Shown one piece after another: positions 47,901 through 59,500 of a stretch of 64,000 nt of DNA. A program made the position numbers and the translations under genes. The stretch is from positions 20,785,714 through 20,849,713 of the forward strand of contig OX393564.1 of assembly GCA_947652115.1 (NCBI GenBank), in the 5' to 3' direction. Below the pieces are notes generated by a model. The model was not told where the DNA came from. It made no database searches and saw only the letters and a program-made list of their open reading frames with translations. This DNA is from Blastomussa wellsi (lineage: Eukaryota; Cnidaria; Anthozoa; Scleractinia; Plerogyridae). How positions within the stretch are numbered: the stretch's first letter is position 1; each line of letters opens with the position of its first letter.

Positions 47901-48560
47901 CAAACAAATCTTCTACGTAGTTCATATATCATTGGATGTCGAGAACCTACAACAGTCTAAATACAGCTTTCTACGTGGAATGACATGTATACCATTTCCC
48001 ATTGTTATCCCTGATGCGATGTACCACTGTTTGCTACTTTCCTCGTACATGTAAACGATTTTGTTTGATGTCATTTGTACACTCCATCTTGTAATACTGA
48101 TTGATAAAGTGCTCTGTTTTCAAAAGCATCGAAAGTAATAACTGTTTGAGCATCTCGAATGATCCACTGATTTCTTTGTAAGTAACAAGACGATAAGATA
48201 TTTGCTGCTTGGTCACGTGACATACTACAACCAATCATTGTTGTAAATTTTAATAACAAATTTACGACATTTTTGCAAATGTAATGTTAAACTAATTTTG
48301 ATTGCTACGAATGGTTAAATCCACCAAGTTTAGAAAAACAAACAGGGATTTTCAAATATATTTCTGTTCTTTCAGTTATAACGTCTTTTCTTTGAAGAGG
48401 GACGGACTGGGACTAGACCTCTCTTGCCCTTTATCTTCTCTTGGAAATAACGATGAACAATAAACATTTTTAAGAATCCCCGTTTATGACGGCGTATGGT
48501 CAGGGAAGGTAAAGTTTTTTTAGTGAGATGCGACTACATCCTGCAAAATAAACCACCATC

Positions 48561-48613
<53 letters not shown>

Positions 48614-51600
48614 TCCACAAACAATTACAATTTCACTAAAATTACACAGCAAAACTACGCTTTACGTACCTACACATTACCTACAACAAATTACAGTACA
48701 GCTTTGAGTACACATTACCTACAACAAATTACAGTGCAGCTTTGAGTTGAAAGATTAAATTACGTTGATAGACCATGTTTACATACGCTTCTTACGTTGA
48801 TTATAATTGGCTATTGTAGTTGACCACTACTACAAAGTCTAATTACCCATTTTGAACAAGCATAGATAGGTCCCTATATCATTAATATCGCTGATAAGGT
48901 CACGCGGTTTGAGTTTTGCAATTTCCGTGCTCTTAACCCCTTAAAAGTGACCCAGGAGAGGTTTCCATTTTTTTCAGGCTGAAGGTTGAGCTCCTTTGTT
49001 TTTTTCAAAAGGCGCAAAAATTGTGGAAGGTTGGGAATTTCTTCTCTCAGCTTACATGTCCAAATATAACATCTGCTCATGAGACAGGAAACCACCCAAA
49101 TTCTTACAGATACGAGCGTGGTCAATCACGTGGAAGATAACGGTGTCACGAATCGTGTCTTCTGGTACTGAGGATTTAAGATCACATGAACGTATATGTC
49201 ATGTAGTTTACCTAACGATTTGACTAAAGCAACAAAATATTCTGCTTAATTTACTTATGTCTATGGGATCTGACGCCAATCACCGTATTGACAATTTCTG
49301 AATCTGTTGTCTCAATTCGTCTACTTGCTCTGATAAGGAATATATGTCGTTCTTATTTGTTGAAAGCAAGTTTGAGTGTGTTGAATTGTTGTTTGTTTAT
49401 AGTTTGCTCCAGTTGATAACGATGATTTTGTACCTAAGGAAGGTCCTTTCTGTAGCTCTTCTCACTGTTCATCTCGCTGAAGATTCGGCATACCCGTTTT
49501 ATGAAATGTTACTGTAGGTGATACCCCTATCCCCTTTCCTTGTCAATCAAGTTTGACGTCATCACTATTAAATCATTACAGTAAAACAGACAGAAAACCT
49601 GTTCGTCAACGTCAGAATGACATTAGTTCAGTAAAAAAAAAACCTGTTTGACGACATCCTCTTCCTTAATTGTGATTGGTTCAGGATGGAAATAAATGTA
49701 GCTCACGTTCTCGCTGAAATCAGTTACTGATTACTGCTGAAGAAGAAGAAACATGGAATACAAAGCACCTCATGATCAAGAAGCGACGACTGACGAAGAA
49801 CCCTTGTTCAAACAACAAATATCCCACGCAAAGTAAAAAGAGAAAACAAAAGTCTTCCCAGAAAGAGTCCACCAAAAAGAAGAAAGAAGCCAACATACCC
49901 CTACAAGATATTGATACCAACGATTTATTGAGAGATCTGGGTTTTGAAGTGTTAGAAGAAGGTCAGCAAGAAACGAATCAGACAGTAAAAGAAGAACCTA
50001 TGAAATGTTTTATTCACGATTGTAAGCTGGAGAAATGTACTTCCCTAACAGGATGGGAGTATGTGAAATGTCCCATGTCCGATTGTTTCATCTTTACGGG
50101 ATTCGATAAAGTTGATGGCTATTTGAAGAATGTCCAGGATCAAATCCCTGTCTGGTACAAATGGAACAAAGACAAGCTGAAATGTTTTTGTTCAGAACAA
50201 TTGGTGTTGTGCGAATCAAGATCGGAACAGAACCCGGGCAGAATCTACTTCAGGTGTCAAAGGAACTGCTGCAAATTCTTCCAATGGGGAAACGAGCTTC
50301 CTAGCAGCAAAAACATGGCATGGATGAATAATACAGTAGAGTACCAGGGAACACCCTCTGTCGCTCCTAACCAAGAGCTGTTATGGGATCAAGTAAAGAC
50401 TTACACAAGTTTCACTACTGCTGTTGGTACCAACGAGATTGTTTACCCACCGGAACTAAAAGGGTTTACGTACAAACCCGAATACAAAGATGATTTACTA
50501 CAAATTGTATTTCTCATGGAAGTACTGAAACGAAGACAAGAATTTGATAAGAACAAACAATGCTGTAATGTTTAACAAGCTTTTTTCCACTTCATTATTT
50601 TTCTGTAAACTACCTTTTATTAATGTTGTCCTGCAATAAAAAGGTTTATTTGGTATCAGTATGAGTAGTGAAGCGTATTGGTGTTGGGTGTGTGACTTGT
50701 GTGAGCGAGTGTATCTCAAACACGGGCAAGGAATCGTGATTCCTCTCACCCCTAGCGATGATCCCTTACACGAATTCAAAGCCACTGACGTGAGTGAGAA
50801 CCCATTTCGTTTCGTGGTCTATATCATTTGGTTGAAACATCAACCTCAAGCATTCGAGTGGTTCAACGTCATACGAGAACATTACAATGCTCTCGTCCAT
50901 TTAAGAAAGGGTATCTGCCAGGTTGGACGGAGGAAGTGTTTACGGTACGACAGAGTGTACCGGGAGTCGTTCCCACGTACAAGTTGGAAGAATTCGACGG
51001 GACACCCGTCAAAGGTACCTTTTACAGTCGGGGGGAACCTCAAAATTCTAAAGAGATAATGTCTTATATATAAATAAAAACAGAGACATAACTTTAGTGT
51101 ACAAATCACCACTGTGGGGTGTTCATAATTCATACATAGTAAAAAGCCCTTGAGAAATTTTACGTTACAGAAATTTGTGAAAATTATCTATTTGCATTTT
51201 CTGTTTGTTGATTTATTCCTCCTCCAGGGTATTGAAATGCTTCCTTTATGAAATAGGGGGATCTTTTGTTCTTCAAAGGAGGGGGTCACGGGTACCCCAG
51301 GACCCCTCCACCCCCCAGCTACGCACTTGTTGGGAAATATATAAAAATCCCAAATTTCTAGGAGAAAGAATCCTGTGAGTTGCCAACTGTCAGCTGAAAC
51401 ATTTAGGACATTTGCAGTTCGCCGGGTTCTAGGTGAAACAACCTCTTGAGATGACAAGAGCTCGTACGATTTCCCAATGATTTTCCATCCAATTCGCCGG
51501 CAATTTTCCTTTTCCTTCCCGACCAGACCTTAGAAAATATTCAGAACTTTACAGTGTAACCAATTGTCTAATGGCCAGGGGTTTCACTTGAGTTTCAACA

Positions 51601-54600
51601 TTTTATGACGTTATTTCTATGGTTTATACTGGAGACAGTGTAGAGAGTCAGAGTATACAATGAAAACGTGTGGTCGATTTGTTGAATAGATAAACTTACT
51701 TTGCTGTATTGCGGACTGGGTTTAAATGTAATGGACTCACGCGCAAGGACATCCCCCCATATCCACAAGAATCTGCCTGTAGCACGAACATCAAACCAAC
51801 AAGAAGGAACGAAAGTACCGTGAACAAGTTCATGTCGTGATTCATGTCGTATTGAATAAAGATTCTCTCACGGCGCCCAAGAAGTTTCAACGCCAAGATT
51901 GACCAAAAGCAGTCGTGCTTGCAATCGCAGTTGATCTAACTGGGTGTGCAGCAGATCAGCAGCCTCTATACATCAAAAGGAATTTGACAGTGTGCCAAAC
52001 GGGTAAACAATCTCAACTGAGAAACATAACACAATAAAGAGCAAAATTCTGCTCGGTCAAAGGTGATGAGGCTTTGTGGTGATATAACCTTTCATCAAAC
52101 AAAAAGATTAATATTATTTTACAATCCACTTTGCCATATGTTTTGCTCATTTGTCTGTGTTGGATGACCTTGAAACTGTCTGGCCGGAAGCTCTAGATCT
52201 TCAGTAGATCGAGTAGCCTTCTTTCTTGTAAGCGGCCCGATGGTACAACAAAAAACCTTCCCTTTAGGATCTTCTGGATGATTACATTAGAAAAAATACC
52301 GTACTTAAAATTACCTTATTGCCATAGCGGAATCAAAGTGCGCGAACAGAACATGACACGAATATTAATTGACATTAGAAAGAGTGCTCCGCGGCCAACA
52401 GACGGAGCCCCATGACTTTTTTCATAGTCATTAGAGGTTGCGGTATGCATGGTTCGTGGGCGCGTACGTAAGGAGTGTACTAAGTCGCTCAAACATGGCG
52501 ACCATCATGGGCCATGCTCCAGAATGTAGGTCGATCTTGGCATTTACAGTGGAACCCCGCCTTACAGTCCCCGGTTAGACGGTCTCCTCGTTAAAACGGG
52601 CCCTTTATTTTGACCCCCGGCGAAAGGCCCACACGTTTTCTTTTTCGAAAACCCGTTAATGCGGCCACCTAATGGCCACATTCTGAAGTCCCAATATATA
52701 TAATCCTTTGTAATTTTACCCCGTCACTACTCCCACTCGAACCAAATAGGCATTCCGAAATTGTCTAAACTAAACGAATACAGTACTTGTCCNNNNNNNN
52801 NNNNNNNNNNNNNNNNNNNNNNNNNNNNNNNNNNNNNNNNNNNNNNNNNNNNNNNNNNNNNNNNNNNNNNNNNNNNNNNNNNNNNNNNNNNNNNNNNNNN
52901 NNNNNNNNNNNNNNNNNNNNNNNNNNNNNNNNNNNNNNNNNNNNNNNNNNNNNNNNNNNNNNNNNNNNNNNNNNNNNNNNNNNNNNNNNNNNACTTGGCC
53001 CTCCTTTGAAGAACAAAAGATCCCCCTATTTCATAAAGGAAGCATTTCAATACCCCGGAGGAGGAATAAATCAACAAACAGAAAATGCAAATAGATAATT
53101 TTCACAAATTTCTGTAACGTAAAATTTCTCAAGGGCTTTTTACTATGTATGAATTATGAACACCCCACAGTGGTGATTTGTACACTAAAGTTATGTCTCT
53201 GTTTTTATTTATATATAAGACATTATCTCTTTAGAATTTCGAGGTTCCCCCCGACTGTAAAAGGTACCTTTGACGGGTGTCCCGTCGAATTCTTCCAACT
53301 TGTACGTGGGAACGACTCCCGGTACACTCTGTCGTACCGTAAACACTTCCTCCGTCCAACCTGGCAGATACCCTTTCTTAAATGGACGGAATTTTTTGTT
53401 GAGTCTCACCCGATCATTGGGTTTCAATGCTGGTTTGACTCTTTTCCCAGAGAGACGTTTGCCATACATTCGATTCCACACTTTTTTCTCGTTCTCTTCA
53501 TTCACCTTCTCAGGAGCCATACCTATGGTACGGTGAGGGGAGGCGTTGTACCCTGCGACCAATTTGGGTAACACGTTCAAGAAACTCAGGGTGTTCTTTA
53601 CAGTAAAATAACGATACAGTCTCTCCTTGAAAGTGCGGTTGAAACGTTCCGCGATGCTGGCCTTGGTGTCGCCAAAAGTGGAGAAATGATGAATGTCTTT
53701 TCGTTTCATCAACGCTTGGAACGTGTGATTGTAGAATTCCTTGCCATCATCCGTCTGTAGATTTTTAGGTTGACGTCCTTTAACACGTTTCAAAATCGTG
53801 GCAAACGCATCGGTGACCGCTTTACCCGTCTTGTTCTTCAAAGGTTCCACCCAGGCGTACTTGGAAAACGCATCGATCACCGTGAGCAAATAACGTATCC
53901 CCTTGTTCTGTTTGGCAATGTTTTGCACTTCGATCAAGTCGGCGACCCATTGTTCGTCGATTCCAAATACCAGGACGGGTAGCGTGGGATAACGTCTCCT
54001 TCGAGGTTTGTGAAGGGTATACCCCAACTCTTTTTGTAGGATCTCCTGGACTTTTTTCACGGAGGTGTTTTGAGCTTTGGCAAATCGTTCGATTCCTCCA
54101 CGATAGACTTCGATCAAAGAAATCTTTTTCACCATGTTCTCTGTATTCGGTTGAGTTTCATAACACAATCGTGGACGAGAGCATTGTAATGTTCTCGTAT
54201 GACGTTGAACCACTCGAATGCTTGAGGTTGATGTTTCAACCAAATGATATAGACCACGAAACGAAATGGGTTCTCACTCACGTCAGTGGCTTTGAATTCG
54301 TGTAAGGGATCATCGCTAGGGGTGAGAGGAATCACGATTCCTTGCCCGTGTTTGAGACACACTCGCTCACACAAGTCACACACCCAACACCAATACGCTT
54401 CACTACTCATACTGATACCAAATAAACCTTTTTATTGCAGGACAACATTAATAAAAGGTAGTTTACAGAAAAATAATGAAGTGGAAAAAAGCTTGTTAAA
54501 CATTACAGCATTGTTTGTTCTTATCAAATTCTTGTCTTCGTTTCAGTACTTCCATGAGAAATACAATTTGTAGTAAATCATCTTTGTATTCGGGTTTGTA

Positions 54601-56457
54601 CGTAAACCCTTTTAGTTCCGGTGGGTAAACAATCTCGTTGGTACCAACAGCAGTAGTGAAACTTGTGTAAGTCTTTACTTGATCCCATAACAGCTCTTGG
54701 TTAGGAGCGACGGAGGGTGTTCCCTGGTACTCTACTGTATTATTCATCCATGCCATGTTTTTGCTGCTAGGAAGCTCGTTTCCCCATTGGAAGAATTTGC
54801 AGCAGTTCCTTTGACACCTGAAGTAGATTCTGCCCGGGTTCTGTTCCGATCTTGATTCGCACAACACCAATTGTTCTGAACAAAAACATTTCAGCTTGTC
54901 TTTGTTCCATTTGTACCAGACAGGAATTTGATCCTGGACATTCTTCAAATAGCCATCAACTTTATCGAATCCCGTAAAGATGAAACAATCGGACATGGGA
55001 CATTTCACATACTCCCATCCTGTTAGGGAAGTACATTTCTCCAGCTTACAATCGTGAATAAAACATTCCATAGGTTCTTCTTTTACTGTCTGATTCGTTT
55101 CTTGCTGACCTTCTTCTAACACTTCAAAACCCAGATCTCTCAATAAATCGTTGGTATCAATATCTTGTAGGGGTATGTTGGCTTCTTTCTTCTTTTTGGT
55201 GGACTCTTTCTGGGAAGACTTTTGTTTTCTCTTTTTACTTTGCGTGGGATATTTGTTGTTTGAACAAGGGTTCTTCGTCAGTCGTCGCTTCTTGATCATG
55301 AGGTGCTTTGTATTCCATGTTTCTTCTTCTTCAGCAGTAATCAGTAACTGATTTCAGCGAGAACGTGAGCTACATTTATTTCCATCCTGAACCAATCACA
55401 ATTAAGGAAGAGGATGTCGTCAAACAGGTTTTTTTTTTACTGAACTAATGTCATTCTGACGTTGACGAACAGGTTTTCTGTCTGTTTTACTGTAATGATT
55501 TAATAGTGATGACGTCAAACTTGATTGACAAGGAAAGGGGATAGGGGTATCACCTACAGTAACATTTCATAAAACGGGTATGCCGAATCTTCAGCGAGAT
55601 GAACAGTGAGAAGAGCTACAGAAAGGACCTTCCTTAGGTACAAAATCATCGTTATCAACTGGAGCAAACTATAAACAAACAACAATTCAACACACTCAAA
55701 CTTGCTTTCAACAAATAAGAACGACATATATTCCTTATCAGAGCAAGTAGACGAATTGAGACAACAGATTCAGAAATTGTCAATACGGTGATTGGCGTCA
55801 GATCCCATAGACATAAGTAAATTAAGCAGAATATTTTGTTGCTTTAGTCAAATCGTTAGGTAAACTACATGACATATACGTTCACGTGATCTTAAATCCT
55901 CAGTACCAGAAGACACGATTCGTGACACCGTTATCTTCCACGTGATTGACCACGCTCGTATCTGTAAGAATTTGGGTGGTTTCCTGTCTCATGAGCAGAT
56001 GTTATATTTGGACATGTAAGCTGAGAGAAGAAATTCCCAACCTTCCACAATTTTTGCGCCTTTTGAAAAAAACAAAGGAGCTCAACCTTCAGCCTGAAAA
56101 AAATGGAAACCTCTCCTGGGTCACTTTTAAGGGGTTAAGAGCACGGAAATTGCAAAACTCAAACCGCGTGACCTTATCAGCGATATTAATGATATAGGGA
56201 CCTATCTATGCTTGTTCAAAATGGGTAATTAGACTTTGTAGTAGTGGTCAACTACAATAGCCAATTATAATCAACGTAAGAAGCGTATGTAAACATGGTC
56301 TATCAACGTAATTTAATCTTTCAACTCAAAGCTGCACTGTAATTTGTTGTAGGTAATGTGTACTCAAAGCTGTACTGTAATTTGTTGTAGGTAATGTGTA
56401 GGTACGTAAAGCGTAGTTTTGCTGTGTAATTTTAGTGAAATTGTAATTGTTTGTGGA

Positions 56458-56501
<44 letters not shown>

Positions 56502-59500
56502 GATGGTGGTTTATTTTGCAGGATGTAGTCGCATCTCACTAAAAAAACTTTACCTTCCCTGACCATACGCCGTCATAAACGGGGATTCTTAAAAATGTTT
56601 ATTGTTCATCGTTATTTCCAAGAGAAGATAAAGGGCAAGAGAGGTCTAGTCCCAGTCCCAGTCCCTCTTCAAAGAAAAGACGTTATAACTGAAAGAACAG
56701 AAATATATTTGAAAATCCCTGTTTGTTTTTCTAAACTTGGTGGATTTAACCATTCGTAGCAATCAAAATTAGTTTAACATTACATTTGCAAAAATGTCGT
56801 AAATTTGTTATTAAAATTTACAACAATGATTGGTTGTAGTATGTCACGTGACCAAGCAGCAAATATCTTATCGTCTTGTTACTTACAAAGAAATCAGTGG
56901 ATCATTCGAGATGCTCAAACAGTTATTACTTTCGATGCTTTTGAAAACAGAGCACTTTATCAATCAGTATTACAAGATGGAGTGTACAAATGACATCAAA
57001 CAAAATCGTTTACATGTACGAGGAAAGTAGCAAACAGTGGTACATCGCATCAGGGATAACAATGGGAAATGGTATACATGTCATTCCACGTAGAAAGCTG
57101 TATTTAGACTGTTGTAGGTTCTCGACATCCAATGATATATGAACTACGTAGAAGATTTGTTTGAAAGATTGCTCTTCCTTGAGGACTAAGGGGTCACGCA
57201 AACTGGAACGGAAATTGTAATGAAATTGACATTGTTAATAAAACGGAGTTTGCATACAGCTTAACGGATGGTAGTTATCCATTACACAGTAAACAGCAGA
57301 CACCATTTTCATTTTAAACAAGTATAATAAAAAAAGCCTAGATGTACAAAGCGTGACATTTGCGCGACCTTAGTGGTCGAGCTAACCATTTAATATACAA
57401 AAAGAAAAACGAATAAACAGTAAATTATAAAAGATTAGACGAAAAAATTGAAGGAAATAGCAAATCCACATCAAAATCATCGATCACTTGATCGATGATG
57501 GCTCTCTCTTCTCTGTCTTCTTCCTTGTTAAAATCATCAATCAAGTGATCGATGATAGCTCTCTCCTCTCTCTCTCTTCTTCTCTTTTCTAATCCTCTCC
57601 TGCTCCTGCTCCTACTGCTCTGCTCTCTTTTCAGTTGTGGTCTTTTCCTCAACTACTGTTGCACAAAATTCTGCTAGCAGATTATTCATTTCCTTTAGTG
57701 TTTTCTTTTCCTTCTGTTTTCTTTTCTCTTTTCCAGTTCTCGTTTTTTTTTTTTTGCTGTACATATTTTTCTCTGTTGTTTTCCCTCCATCGTTTCACTT
57801 GTTGGGTTTTATTTCCTTTACTTCTGTTTAACTTTTTCTTGAGTATTTCATTTTCTGTTCTGAGTTTTTCAAGTTCCATTTCCAACTGTAAACAAAAGGG
57901 GATGTATTTAAGTTAAAAAGATAACATCAGTTATTAACAGACAGTGATAGGTAAGCGAAAAGTATTTTCAACTTCAGTTCGTTTTAGTCCCTATGGGGTT
58001 TCCTTTCTTCGGTTTATGAAAGATACAAAGAGGTGTTAATTTTTCATGCAAATTCAGTATCAAGCAAAATGGCGAAATGAATACTATAACAACACCTGAA
58101 TTTAACAATCACGATCGATATTTGATCATAAACGAACTATCAGGGTTGTATCAATAGAACATTCTATAAACCTTATCTATCCACGGGCAATTCGCTGGCT
58201 ATTTACAGAAAGATCAAACTATAATTACATAACCATAACTATAACTAAGAACAACACTATAGTTAAAAGTTGCTTTCTCTGAATGTCATGTCTTAGAGAG
58301 CTTTACTGATTGATCATTTGAAGGACCTCATAGATTCCGTGCAACTAACCGCACAGCGCTACTATTGAACTAAAACAATTTGTTAAAAAAGAGATGTACT
58401 TACCATTATTGCTGATTTTCAGTCTTGAGGAACCGTCCGTGAAAGTGTGTTTGGCTGTAAAAGCGTCCTTAGCAACAATATGTAGTCGTTTTGCTGTGTG
58501 GGATACCCGTTTCACCCGTTTTCTCATTGGTTCTTTACCACGGGCTGTGTGGGATACCCTTTTCACCCGGCTACTCATGAATACGGGAGGGGTTATTAAT
58601 GGCGAACATCACCTTCATATTTCGTACACAAAATAACTAGCTGTTCGAAGAAACGTTGAAGAAGAGTCATCTTGAAAAAGGAGAGTTGTCTTGTTGTTTT
58701 GAAGAGGTGAGTCTTTGATCAAGTCAGATTTCGCTATGGAAATTGCGGAGAGAAGAAGAAGAAACAGAGATAATGCATTCAAAAGGAGGACAGAAAGAAT
58801 GTTAAAAGAAGAGAGAATAAAAAAATAATCACAGAATATAGCAAGGTCAGTATGGAAATTGCGGAGAGAAGAAGAAGAAACAGAGAGAATACATTCAAAA
58901 GGAGGAGAGAAAGCATGTTAAAAGAAGAGAGAATAAAAAAAAATAACCACAGAATATAGCAAGGAAATGGATGCGAGAAATAGACAGTGGCTCGATTTAG
59001 CTCGCACGAACGAACAATTCAAACGAGAATACATGGTGGAGGAGGTAAAGGGAGACTATCAACGTACTCTTGAACAAACAGATAATGTGATGATGGAACT
59101 TGAAAATTTTTTATTTGGAAATTCCTTTCATTGATGTTTTTTTCTAAAAAGCAAGATTCATTGCAACAGGAATTCTGAAATTGTGTGATACAAACTCGTC
59201 TTTGACAAGCGTGTGGTGGACCCGAGGAATTTCTTCTCGTACTCGTACGGATACCTGCGCCCAGACCCCATGGCAGAGGAAATGGAGCGAGTGCTCAATG
59301 AACAGTGGGATAAACAGGATGACATGAACTCTTATGCAATTTGTAAATAGCTCCCGCACAAAACTCACGTCCAAGCACTACGCTCAGTCTAACAAAACAC
59401 ACTCTCTCCCCCGTATTCCCATCGCACACACCTTGCTTGTAACTATATTTTCTCGGGCGCGGGTCAATAGGATCCCAAACACGTCCCGCCGTGTACATAG

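Larger units (their letters stand above)
45330..51283 (+). repeat. Left inverted arm
   Basis: 5,954 bp, the reverse complement of 52998-59735 with only scattered differences: one A in a 12/13-base run, a longer TTA microsatellite, a few substitutions, and a 789-bp deletion at 50894-50899. The alignment constant (left plus right position) is 105,065 at the outer end, 105,071 after the microsatellite and 104,282 after the deletion. Confidence 0.9.

Noticed and set aside
52727..53098. Open frames across the N run
   Set aside because: They are open only because unknown bases are not read as stops.
57010..57201. Minus-strand 63-codon frame (and its mirror 47863-48054)
   Set aside because: It is antisense to the better-looking plus-strand frame at 57014-57142 and has no start context or domain.
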